Shown here piece by piece: positions 1 through 7,167 of a DNA stretch of 8,214 bases. Both the position numbers and the translations under genes were made by a program. Source of the DNA: Leptofilum sp050292445. Lineage in GTDB: Bacteria; Chloroflexota; Anaerolineae; Promineifilales; Promineifilaceae. The notes below the pieces were generated by a model. It saw only the letters and a list, made by a program, of their open reading frames with translations. It made no database searches and was not told where the DNA came from. Positions within the stretch are counted from its first letter, which is position 1, and each line of letters begins with the position of its first letter. Location: the NCBI GenBank assembly GCA_050292445.1, contig JBNKLQ010000265.1, forward strand, positions 1 to 8,214. Reading direction: 5' to 3'.

Positions 1-695
1 ACCGGCAGGCACTGCGCATCTTTGAGCAAATCGGCGATATTTACAATCAGGCGATTGCTTACAACAATTTGGGTGGCATTGCTAAAAATCGGGGCCAGCT
101 TGAAGAAGCACTAGCTTATTATCAAGATGGTTTGCAGCTGGCAGAAAAATTGGGGGGATCGGGCTGGATTGTGGGCGGTATCCAAATGAATCTGGGTGCC
201 ACCTACGTGCGTCAGCAAAATGTGGCTCAGGCGTATCATCATTTGCACCAGAGTCGCAGCTACTATGAGCAGGTGCAGTCGAAGGATTTTTTGGCCGAGA
301 CGCTGCGCTATCTGGCTGAAGCCGCACTGGTAGATGGCGATTTGGCGCAGGCTGTCGCCTGGGCTGAAGAAGGGATTGCGCTGGCCAACGAGCTGGAGCT
401 GGCAGTGGATGCGGCTTGCTGCCACTGCGTTTTAGGCCAGATTGCTATGGCTCAAGATGATTTGGAAACGGCTGAGTCCCAGCTGCGGCAAAGCGTGACG
501 ATGCTGGAGCCACTTTCTGATGAGTATCAACTGGCGCGCAGCCGGTATTGGCTGGCTTGCCTGTTGCTAGGCATTGGCACCAAACAAGAAGCACGCGAGC
601 TGCTGGCTCAAGCGCAGGCTGCCTTTGCCCATCTGGACGCGGCGCTGGATTTAACGGCCGTTCAAACCTTGCAAAAAACGGTTAATCTTGCCTAG
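1..695 (+). CDS. Tetratricopeptide-repeat protein, C-terminal part (5' end outside window)
   Basis: The reading frame is open from the window edge (first full codon at base 3) to a TAG stop, giving 230 visible residues with no start codon that must be the true one. The sequence is a run of about five helix-turn-helix TPR units spaced roughly 40 residues apart. Typical cores are YNNLGGIAKNRGQLEEALAYY, MNLGATYVRQQNVAQAY, LRYLAEAALVDGDLAQAVAWA and VLGQIAMAQDDLETAESQL, with a last degenerate unit ending near TKQEARELLAQAQAAF. The 40-residue period is that of MalT/STAND-type TPRs, which often form the sensor end of ATPase, LuxR/SARP-type regulator or cyclase fusions. The enzymatic or regulatory domain would lie upstream and cannot be seen. 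Such repeats bind proteins, so the partner and function are unknown. One ACGGCCGT palindrome lies near the 3' end and encodes T-A-V. Confidence 0.9.
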   Translation, partial: RQALRIFEQIGDIYNQAIAYNNLGGIAKNRGQLEEALAYYQDGLQLAEKLGGSGWIVGGIQMNLGATYVRQQNVAQAYHHLHQSRSYYEQVQSKDFLAETLRYLAEAALVDGDLAQAVAWAEEGIALANELELAVDAACCHCVLGQIAMAQDDLETAESQLRQSVTMLEPLSDEYQLARSRYWLACLLLGIGTKQEARELLAQAQAAFAHLDAALDLTAVQTLQKTVNLA

Positions 696-856
696 GGGGC
701 CGATGTTCTTGGTGGGGCCAGCGTAGTTGAAGTTACCACCCATTGTGAAAAATAGAAAACAGAGAACGTGTAACCAATCGCAGTAAAATGTGTGTGAAAA
801 TTAGCTGAAAGTTGGTTTGTTTTCGTTTATGCTGCTTACCGTATTGTGTGCCTATC

Positions 857-920
857 AGGTACGATGCACTTTCCTAGAGTTTATGTATGTTAACTATGTT
901 CTCCTAAGTGCGTCGCACCT
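857..920. repeat. Imperfect inverted repeat (possible operator pair or hairpin) upstream of the exported gene
   Basis: The left arm AGGTACGATGCACTT (857-871) pairs with the right arm AAGTGCGTCGCACCT (906-920) at 13 of 15 positions across a 34-base spacer. The right arm is itself a near-perfect short palindrome, GTGCG-T-CGCAC, and the left arm is a weaker version of it. Two similar dyads 49 bases apart, upstream of a gene, are compatible with a pair of regulator binding sites. A long-loop RNA hairpin or a dispersed genomic repeat is equally possible. No regulator is identified. Confidence 0.45.
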
Positions 921-963
921 CTAAAGAAAGTTGTTGTATTGCTAATAATCATCGTTGTATCGT

Positions 964-968
964 GAGGG
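964..968 (+). promoter_or_regulatory. Ribosome binding site deciding the start of the exported peptidase-like gene
   Basis: GAGGG lies seven bases before the ATG at 976. A TTG in the same frame at 955 would add seven residues (MYREGIN), but it lies upstream of this site and would spoil the compact signal peptide. ATG 976 is therefore preferred. Confidence 0.75.
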
Positions 969-975
969 AATAAAT

Positions 976-3900
976 ATGAGAAGTAGATACCTGGCAATTT
1001 TTGGATCGATTTTTTTTACTATTATTTTATTGATCGCTTTAGGGATGAACGGCCGTGTGGCGGCCAAAACAACAGGCCAAGTTGTCGGTGGCGGTACGTT
1101 GCCCACTACTTTCCGCGTTTCAGAACCTGTGTCGGGCGAAGAAGCAGACGGGGATTCCACAATTCCGGCGATTTCAGCCAACGCCCGTTTCATCGCGTTT
1201 GCCTCCCAGGCCACCAATCTGGACCCACTGTTTGATGACAATGGCTTTCAGGATATTTTTCTGAAAGATTTAGAGACAAAGGTGATTACCCGAGTCGTTG
1301 GCTTTTCCCAAACGGGCAGTCCCAATGGTGATTCCAAAAATCCAGATGTTTCGGCAGACGGCCGTTTTGTTGTGTTTGACACGTTGGCGAACGATTTAAC
1401 CAACGGTGAACCAGGCGACACGAATAATGCTTCAGATGTCTTTATGTATGATAGAGATAATCCCTCAGCACAGCTTCAATTGATTTCCATGAGCAATTTT
1501 GATTTTTCAATTGGAGATGGCCCTTCTTATTTGCCTTCTATTTCAGCAAATGGTGGACGGATTGCTTTTGTCTCTGAAGCCACAAATCTAACACAAGATG
1601 ATACAGATCCAATTTCGGATATTTTTGTTTACGATGATGTTACCTTTCAACTGCGGTTGGTTTCTATTGCCTCTAACGGCACTAAGGGGAATGGCCCTTC
1701 GACTAATCCCAGCATTTCGGCAAACGGCCGTTATGTTGCCTTTCAATCCACGGCGACTAACCTGGTTCCGCCTGGAGAAGACACCAACGGCGTCTCAGAC
1801 ATCTTTGTTCATGATTTAGAAACGGGCATCACTACCCGCGTTTCCGTTGATGCTGGTGGTGGTCAAGTGCAAGGCGCTTCCGCCCAGCCGTCCATTTCTT
1901 ACAATGGGCAGGTGGTTGCTTTTGCCAGTATTGCCAGCGATTTGGTGACCAATGACACCAACGACATCTCTGACATTTTTGTCCATAATCGACAAACGGG
2001 AAACACTAAGCGTATTTCCGTAGACAGCATCGGCAGTGAAGCGGATGGGCCGTCGGATCTGCCAAGCATAACAGACAGTGGTCAGGTTGTTGTTTTCCGC
2101 TCGCTCGCCACTAATTTGGTTGGAGATGATGCCAATGATGTGCAGGATATTTTCTGGCACAACATTCTTTCTGGTGTGACACAACGGGTTTCGTTGGCTT
2201 ATGACGGGGCAGAAAGCAATGGCGGCGTGGGCGCACCAACCGTAAACGCAGACGGCCGTTTAACCGCTTTTGATTCTGCTGCTGATAATCTGATACCTAG
2301 TGATGGTAATGGCTTCCTGGATGTGTTCATCCGTGAAGAAGATTTTCCCAGCCAATCTTTCCGCTACACGGCGGAAGAAGTGCCGGTGAATACAACGGTT
2401 ACGGGATCTGTTGATGCGGAAACGGCCGTGCAGTGGTACAAATTTGACGTTACCCAGGCTGGCTCTACCATCGACGCCAAACTCTCCAACCTTACCGGCG
2501 ACTACAATCTTTACCTCTTTGCCCCTGCCATCGACGAAGAAAGTGGCCAGATTCGTGACTTGGGCCAGCTCAGCAATATTGGTCAGCTCAGTAACATTGG
2601 GCAGTTGAGTAATATCGGCCAGCTCAGCAATATTGGACAGCTCAGCAACATTGGCGATCTGGTTGACCTGGGCCAACTTAGTAATATTGGCCAGCTTAGC
2701 AATATTGGCCAGCTCAGTAATATCGGTCAGCTCAGTAACATTGGGCAGGTGGGTAACATTGGCACGCTAATTGCCGTTTCCATCCAGCCAGACTTGACGG
2801 ATGAATACATTAACTACAATGTACAGGAGTTGTATGGCCCCTACTATTTGGCGGTCGTACCGCAAAAACCAGAGGTTTTAGGCACAACGTATGAACTTAG
2901 CATCAGCGTTGCTCCCCCAGTTGATCCCTATTCGCCAGTTTTTTGCGATGCGCCAACGTTCAGCACACCCACGACAGATAATTCGGTTCAGTCGCTCATT
3001 TTAGTGAATTCGAGTCGGCTGAATAATTTTTATCCCACCGAAGGTGTGACAATTACTAATTTGCTGAACCGTGTTGATGATTTGGCTTTACATGCGGCCG
3101 TAAATGGGGTGGTTGTTGATCTAAGTTCATACTCTCAAATTAATAATGCATACAGCACCTGGGATTTTGAGCCAGGTAATCCTTTGGGGGCCAACTGTGT
3201 CTCTTCAAACATCAAAGGGTTGATCTATTCGCTGCTGCCAGCATACCCCAACCTGGAAAATATCGTGCTGGTAGGTGAGGATCGCGTGATTCCGCAGCGG
3301 CGCATTCGGGATGAGGCTCTGGTGGCCAATGAGCGCAACTACGCAACCATTGCTGAATCGACCGAGATTTCCGGCTCGCTGGAATTGCGCTACTTCCTCA
3401 CGGACGATTATTATGCGGCGCCAATCCCGTTCCCCTTCAAGGATCGTGAATTTTATCTGCCGCAGTATGGCATCGGCCGTTTGGTGGAAACCCCCTCTGA
3501 AATTCTGGGTGTAGTTGACGCTTTCCTGGCTCAACCTGTGTTGACGCCCAACGATGCTCTGGTTACTGGCTATGATTTCCTCATTGATCAAGCCAACGTT
3601 ATTACCGAAACATTGGGGACACAAGGGATTACCGTAAATTCGCCGACCCAGTTCATTAATAACATCTGGACAGCGGCGGATTTCAATGCAGAACTGTTTG
3701 GCAGTTCCATTGCGCCCGATCTCATCTCGCTGAATTCACACTTTGAGCATTATCGCTTCTTCCCCAACACACCGGCCGATGTTTTTGCCACTCAGGTTGT
3801 AGCTGGTACCGATTACACAGGAACGGTTGTGTTCTCGGTGGGCTGTCATTCTGGCTTGAATATTCCAGATGGGGGCACGTCTTCAGCTGCCACTGACCGG

Positions 3901-5076
3901 GATTGGCCACAGGCGTTTAATGCGCAGGCGGCTAGCTTCCTGGGCAATACGGGCTACGGCTATGGCGATTCGGACTTGGTGGCCTATTCAGAGGCGTTGA
4001 TGGTCAACTATGTTGATGCTCTGGGCAATTGGAGCGAAGGGCCGCAAACGGTGGGCCAGGCTCTGCGCATGGCCAAGCAGCAATATTATAACGGAATGGC
4101 TGGTGGTACCTTTAGCAACTATGATGAGAAAGTATTGGAAGAGATGACGCTTTATGGCTTGCCAATGCTGCGCATTAACATGCCTGTGACCACGACGGCC
4201 TCTTTATGGGGGAAGAGTGCGATAGACGATACGGCCGTACAGCGTGTGGAAGGTAGCGGTTTAACGGCAACACCACTGAACTTCAATTTTACCCTTGACC
4301 AGCATACCCTATCAGGCTTAGGCAACTATTACACACTGACTGGTGAAGATGATGTCTACGTGGCGGGCGGCAAGCCTATCCAGCCGTTGACCAGCACAAA
4401 CGTCAGCCAGGCTGGTAATGTGGCCCATGGCGTTCTGATGACGGGTGGTTCCTTCACGGAAATTCCTGACTTTAATCCAGTCATTTCACAGCTCATTACC
4501 GAAGAAGTAGGCATTTTACAACCAGAGCCGCTTTTCCCGCTGGATTATTGGTACCCGGTGGCCTTGGGCAGCATCAATCGTTATCTGTCGATTGAAGGTG
4601 GATCAGTGGAGCGTTTGGTGATGATTCCTGGGCAGTTTGCGGCGACTGGCGGTGTGGCTGAAACGATTGGCACGCAGCGGTTGTACGACAGCCTGGAGTT
4701 TGAAGTTTATCATACGCCGTTTGACAGCGATGATTTCATCGCCCCCAGCATTTGGAATGTCTGGGCTAATCGTATTGCCAATCAGGTAACCTTCCAGGTA
4801 CAGGTAACCGATGACAGCACCGAGCTTCATCGGATAGTGATGCTGTACCGTGAACTGCCGTCAACAACCTGGAAGCTGGCTGAATTAAGTTATGATCCGG
4901 TGACGCAGGTGGCAATGGGCGTAGTTTCTGTGCCGCTAGACACGGAAATTGAATATTTCGCACAGGCAGTCGATGGCAGTGGGAATGTTTCGGTGGCCAT
5001 GTCCTACGGCCTGCCGTACTTCGCAGCCAAGAGTAGCCCAGCACTGATTTACCTGCCGGTGGCTATAAAACCCTGA
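976..5076 (+). CDS. Exported multidomain protein: TolB-like propeller, PPC domain with hexapeptide insert, C25/gingipain-like peptidase domain
   Basis: The protein has 1366 residues. Residues 1-30 form a signal peptide: RSR, a hydrophobic stretch at about 5-23, then V-A-A before K31. Residues about 57-455 contain seven copies of a TolB/PD40-type unit (SANGRYVAF, then ATNL, then SDIFVHD), enough for a closed seven-bladed propeller. Residues about 459-646 resemble a pre-peptidase C-terminal (PPC) domain (WYKFDV, YNLYLF, then YYLAVV), split by hexapeptide repeats at 530-595. Residues about 669-1059 resemble a C25 gingipain-like fold. The likely nucleophile is C957 in FSVGCHSG, and candidate histidines are H922 and H925 in SLNSHFEHYRF. 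The 32-35 residue spacing agrees with the gingipain His-Cys dyad, but the usual His-Gly pair is absent, so activity is uncertain. Residues about 1253-1345 look Ig-like, and the protein ends in ALIYLPVAIKP. It probably acts outside the cell or on its surface. Its substrate is unknown. It stands alone on this strand and ends at a strong hairpin. Confidence 0.88.
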   Translation: MRSRYLAIFGSIFFTIILLIALGMNGRVAAKTTGQVVGGGTLPTTFRVSEPVSGEEADGDSTIPAISANARFIAFASQATNLDPLFDDNGFQDIFLKDLETKVITRVVGFSQTGSPNGDSKNPDVSADGRFVVFDTLANDLTNGEPGDTNNASDVFMYDRDNPSAQLQLISMSNFDFSIGDGPSYLPSISANGGRIAFVSEATNLTQDDTDPISDIFVYDDVTFQLRLVSIASNGTKGNGPSTNPSISANGRYVAFQSTATNLVPPGEDTNGVSDIFVHDLETGITTRVSVDAGGGQVQGASAQPSISYNGQVVAFASIASDLVTNDTNDISDIFVHNRQTGNTKRISVDSIGSEADGPSDLPSITDSGQVVVFRSLATNLVGDDANDVQDIFWHNILSGVTQRVSLAYDGAESNGGVGAPTVNADGRLTAFDSAADNLIPSDGNGFLDVFIREEDFPSQSFRYTAEEVPVNTTVTGSVDAETAVQWYKFDVTQAGSTIDAKLSNLTGDYNLYLFAPAIDEESGQIRDLGQLSNIGQLSNIGQLSNIGQLSNIGQLSNIGDLVDLGQLSNIGQLSNIGQLSNIGQLSNIGQVGNIGTLIAVSIQPDLTDEYINYNVQELYGPYYLAVVPQKPEVLGTTYELSISVAPPVDPYSPVFCDAPTFSTPTTDNSVQSLILVNSSRLNNFYPTEGVTITNLLNRVDDLALHAAVNGVVVDLSSYSQINNAYSTWDFEPGNPLGANCVSSNIKGLIYSLLPAYPNLENIVLVGEDRVIPQRRIRDEALVANERNYATIAESTEISGSLELRYFLTDDYYAAPIPFPFKDREFYLPQYGIGRLVETPSEILGVVDAFLAQPVLTPNDALVTGYDFLIDQANVITETLGTQGITVNSPTQFINNIWTAADFNAELFGSSIAPDLISLNSHFEHYRFFPNTPADVFATQVVAGTDYTGTVVFSVGCHSGLNIPDGGTSSAATDRDWPQAFNAQAASFLGNTGYGYGDSDLVAYSEALMVNYVDALGNWSEGPQTVGQALRMAKQQYYNGMAGGTFSNYDEKVLEEMTLYGLPMLRINMPVTTTASLWGKSAIDDTAVQRVEGSGLTATPLNFNFTLDQHTLSGLGNYYTLTGEDDVYVAGGKPIQPLTSTNVSQAGNVAHGVLMTGGSFTEIPDFNPVISQLITEEVGILQPEPLFPLDYWYPVALGSINRYLSIEGGSVERLVMIPGQFAATGGVAETIGTQRLYDSLEFEVYHTPFDSDDFIAPSIWNVWANRIANQVTFQVQVTDDSTELHRIVMLYRELPSTTWKLAELSYDPVTQVAMGVVSVPLDTEIEYFAQAVDGSGNVSVAMSYGLPYFAAKSSPALIYLPVAIKP
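2563..2760 (+). repeat. Eleven tandem 18-bp units encoding GQLSNI-type hexapeptides
   Basis: The eleven in-frame units are five GQLSNI, one GDLVDL, four GQLSNI and one GQVGNI. The nine identical peptides are written in seven different nucleotide versions that differ at synonymous sites, so the peptide is held more tightly than the DNA. One 24-base stretch is exact at 2581-2604 and 2725-2748, which suggests that blocks of several units were copied. Read as I-G-Q-L-S-N, the unit fits the known left-handed beta-helix hexapeptide pattern (aliphatic, Gly, two any, small, any). Eleven units would make about 3.7 coils. The array sits inside the PPC domain, after YNLYLFAPA and before the GPYYLAVV strand. 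Confidence 0.93.
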
Positions 5077-5094
5077 CAGTAAGAAGTGGCAATA

Positions 5095-5126
5095 AAACGG
5101 CCGTTCCCACCCAGGAACGGCCGTTT
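5095..5126. terminator. Bidirectional hairpin terminator between convergent genes
   Basis: AAACGGCCGTTCC (5095-5107) pairs perfectly over 13 bases with GGAACGGCCGTTT (5114-5126) around the six-base loop CACCCA. It lies 18 bases after the stop of the plus-strand gene and 12 bases before the stop of the minus-strand lipoprotein gene, so it can serve both. The stem ends in A:T pairs, but the T tracts on both sides are short and interrupted. Each arm is built around one copy of the ACGGCCGT palindrome. Confidence 0.85.
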
Positions 5127-5138
5127 CCATTTATCAGC

Positions 5139-6848
5139 TTATTCAGCAAATCCCTGCACCGTATACATTGCTTCAATAATGAGGCCAAAAAAGCCCAACG
5201 ATGGTTCGCTGCTGTTTAGTGTGCCAATCAATGTGGCGTTTTGTTCTGGCCAGTAAAAAGCAAAGCTGTTGAACAAACCAGGATGGCCAATATTTTCCCC
5301 CAGGCCGGGAATGTCACATTCTTCGTAGACAAAGCGATACAGCCCCAAGCCGTAGGATGTGCCGCAATCTGGCGTGGTGACCCAGGTAGTCATCGCTTCT
5401 TTGCTAGCTGGATCATCAAACAGATCGTCATTGACCCAGGCCCAGAGGAAGCGGTTGAGGTCTGGCGCAGTGGAAACCAGGCCACCGGAACCCCATTCGT
5501 AGGAATGGCTGTCTAGCTCATTCCATAGCACGCCATTGTAATAAGCGTTGGCGACGGAACGGCCGTCCACTCCCGCAACCACCGGCTCCCGAAACTCAAA
5601 GTAAGTGTGTGTCATCGCCAGCGGCTCAAAGATGAGCTGGCGGTATGCTTCGTGCAGTTCCATCCCCGATGCTGCTTCAATGATCATGCCCAACAGCTGG
5701 TAATTGGTGTCGCTGTAATTGAACATTTCCCCAGGCTGCCCAACTGGCTCCACGTTGTCGATGGCCCAGGCCAGCACCATTGATTCATCCCAGATGGTGT
5801 CCGGCTCGCTCAAAATCAGTTCCTTAAAGTCGGGCACGCCGTTGCCATCGACATCCACGCCGTTAGAAAAGTCACCGAGGCCGCTGGTGTGGTTGAGCAA
5901 CTGGCGCACCGTAATTTCCTCGCCGTACGATTGGCCATCCAGCACCAGCAGCTGCGCCACCAGCTCTTCGGGCAGGTACAGGCTGATGGCATCGTCCAGC
6001 GCGAGTTTTCCCTGTTCTACGAGTTTGAGGATGGTAACGGCCGTAAACGTCTTGGTCATGCTGGAGATGATGAATTGGTCTTCCGGCACGATTGTTTCGC
6101 CTGTTTCTGGATTAGCCAGCCCGGTCGCGCCCTGAAAAGTGAAATTTGCATCAGGCATGTCAACCATGAAGATGACGCTGGGCACGCCGTTTTCGTTTAC
6201 CCAGGTGTCGGCAATGGCTTGCAGCGCGGCGGCTAATTCAGGCATGGTTTCCTCGGCGACTGTTACCGGCTCTGACTGCCATTCTTGCTTCAAGTTGGCA
6301 AAGAGATAGTTGCGGGTGAAGCCCCCTTCGTTGCAGGCATCATCCACCGTCTGGAACTGAACGGCTCTGTCGCCCAAATCAAGCACATCGTACACGCCCA
6401 CCACGTCAGCGCTGCATTCGGTCCAATGTCCGGCATTTTCCAGATCGCGCAGATGAATCTGGCCATCTTCAAACCAGTATTCACCCGTGACGCGTGGCGC
6501 GGATACCAGATTTTCCTCAGTCAGGGCGACGTAGAAACGGCCGTCTGCCGCATACATCACATAGCCAGTTTCCCCAGCCAACGCTCCCAACCAGATGCCC
6601 ACCATTTCGTCTGCCGAAGTGATCAGCGCCGGGGCAGGTGTGTCAGTTGGTTCTGGCGTAGCCGTGGGTTCGGGAACGGCCGTATTGGTGGGAACGGCCG
6701 TAGGTTCCGCAGCGGGTTCGGTTGGCGATTCTTCAACTACAACATTTGTCTGCTCTGATTCGGCCGTTTCTGTTGTGTTGGTGTCACTGTCGCCACAGGC
6801 AGCCAGCCAAATCAAACATAGGACCAGTAAAACTCGTACTTTCTTCAT
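5139..6848 (-). CDS. Lipoprotein with VGIW domain and beta-lactamase/class C-type serine hydrolase domain
   Basis: The protein has 569 residues. Residues 1-18 are a lipoprotein signal with lipobox L15-A-A-C18, so the mature protein should be anchored by its lipidated cysteine. Residues about 20-75 are a low-complexity Thr/Pro/Glu linker. Residues about 79-190 form a small domain starting MVGIW and passing through YAADGRFYVAL and TGEYWFEDGQIHL, perhaps lipocalin-like. Residues about 203-565 match the Beta-lactamase family (PF00144; class C beta-lactamases, DD-peptidases, esterases). The S-x-x-K motif is S263-M-T-K266. The second motif is Y378-S-D380, where classical members have YxN. The third is H522-P-G524 in place of KTG. 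Fold and nucleophile are clear, but the substrate (peptidoglycan peptide, ester or beta-lactam) cannot be read from sequence. The start is set by an AGGAG eight bases upstream and by the four-base overlap with the upstream small gene. GC content is high in sampled 60-base lines (about 58-60%). Confidence 0.94.
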   Translation of the reverse strand: MKKVRVLLVLCLIWLAACGDSDTNTTETAESEQTNVVVEESPTEPAAEPTAVPTNTAVPEPTATPEPTDTPAPALITSADEMVGIWLGALAGETGYVMYAADGRFYVALTEENLVSAPRVTGEYWFEDGQIHLRDLENAGHWTECSADVVGVYDVLDLGDRAVQFQTVDDACNEGGFTRNYLFANLKQEWQSEPVTVAEETMPELAAALQAIADTWVNENGVPSVIFMVDMPDANFTFQGATGLANPETGETIVPEDQFIISSMTKTFTAVTILKLVEQGKLALDDAISLYLPEELVAQLLVLDGQSYGEEITVRQLLNHTSGLGDFSNGVDVDGNGVPDFKELILSEPDTIWDESMVLAWAIDNVEPVGQPGEMFNYSDTNYQLLGMIIEAASGMELHEAYRQLIFEPLAMTHTYFEFREPVVAGVDGRSVANAYYNGVLWNELDSHSYEWGSGGLVSTAPDLNRFLWAWVNDDLFDDPASKEAMTTWVTTPDCGTSYGLGLYRFVYEECDIPGLGENIGHPGLFNSFAFYWPEQNATLIGTLNSSEPSLGFFGLIIEAMYTVQGFAE

Positions 6849-7063
6849 AATGTTTTCTCCTCTTTAGTGGCGATCAATTGCTCATTGGTCTCAGCTAATA
6901 AGAAGTCGAGCAGCGCCTGTAAACTGGCAAAGTTTCGACGTTGTCCTGTTCTAGCTTCTTCCAGAGAACAGCGCCAGGTGAAGTTTCCGTTCTGTTCCAC
7001 TTGCCACAGCCGCAGCAAATAGGAGCGATAGGTTGCCTCGTCTGTTGCCATCGTTTTGCCCAT
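6845..7063 (-). CDS. Small conserved-looking protein, 72 residues, coupled to the lipoprotein gene
   Basis: This short protein has no signal peptide or membrane segment and is probably cytoplasmic. The core reads YRSYLLRLWQVEQNGNFTWRCSLEEARTG in overlapping parts, followed by RRNFASLQALLDFL. From memory it resembles short uncharacterised Chloroflexota proteins with a YLLRLW, WRASLE, TGERRGF and LEALFAFL pattern. That resemblance is an unsearched recollection. It supports this being a real gene rather than a chance frame, as does the ATGA overlap in which its TGA stop shares bases with the lipoprotein ATG. Two starts are possible: ATG 7063 (MGKTMATDEA) and ATG 7051 (MATDEA). Neither has a strong ribosome binding site, and the shorter form is just as likely. 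Function is unknown. Expression together with the lipoprotein is expected. Confidence 0.72.
   Translation of the reverse strand: MGKTMATDEATYRSYLLRLWQVEQNGNFTWRCSLEEARTGQRRNFASLQALLDFLLAETNEQLIATKEEKTL
6857..6862 (-). promoter_or_regulatory. Ribosome binding site of the lipoprotein gene
   Basis: GAGGAG on the minus strand, eight bases before ATG 6848. It lies inside the last codons of the upstream small gene (the Glu-Glu of KEEKTL), so the lipoprotein is probably translated in coupling with that gene. Confidence 0.85.
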
Positions 7064-7167
7064 GCAGCCCTGTTTTGCTCAGCGGCTGCTTCCTTTATGG
7101 CAGGATAGCAGGCAACCGTTAAGAAAACGTCCAGTCATTGTAATGGATTGTGATTTAGGAATTGGCT

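Larger units (their letters stand above)
696..975. other. Intergenic region between the TPR gene and the exported peptidase-like gene
   Basis: This 280-base gap is AT-richer than the flanking genes. It holds the imperfect inverted repeat at 857-920 and the ribosome binding site at 964-968. No convincing terminator hairpin follows the TPR stop. No promoter with both a good -35 and -10 was found. The best -10-like words are AATAAT at 944-949 and TATGTT at 895-900, and neither has an acceptable -35 about 17 bases upstream. A promoter for the long downstream gene is nevertheless expected here, because the gap is large and both genes point the same way. Confidence 0.5.

Noticed and set aside
651..743. 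A 30-codon minus-strand frame MGGNFNYAGPTKNIGP... overlapping the end of the TPR gene
   Set aside because: The peptide reads like a real protein, but it is very short, has no ribosome binding site and overlaps the TPR coding region in antisense.
931..949. Promoter-like TTGTTG and AATAAT words before the exported gene
   Set aside because: The spacing is only seven bases and no acceptable -35 is found at 16-18 bases from AATAAT.
955..957. TTG start seven codons upstream of the exported gene's ATG
   Set aside because: It lies upstream of the good GAGGG ribosome binding site and would add polar residues before the signal peptide.
2260..2676. Minus-strand open frame with its own repeated peptide opposite the hexapeptide array
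   Set aside because: Its repeats are simply the antisense reading of the 18-bp units. It has no start signal and lies wholly inside the large plus-strand gene.
2563..2760. The 18-bp repeats as a CRISPR or other non-coding array
   Set aside because: The units are contiguous, in frame, without spacers and vary mainly at synonymous positions, so they are coding repeats.
5241..6867. Several plus-strand open frames opposite the lipoprotein gene
   Set aside because: They are antisense shadows of a gene with clear family motifs and signal peptide, and show no family features of their own.
7080..7135. Extended -10-like TGCTATCCT on the minus strand before the small gene
   Set aside because: The nearest -35-like word (TGGACG) is about 20 bases away and matches only four of six positions, so it was not called.
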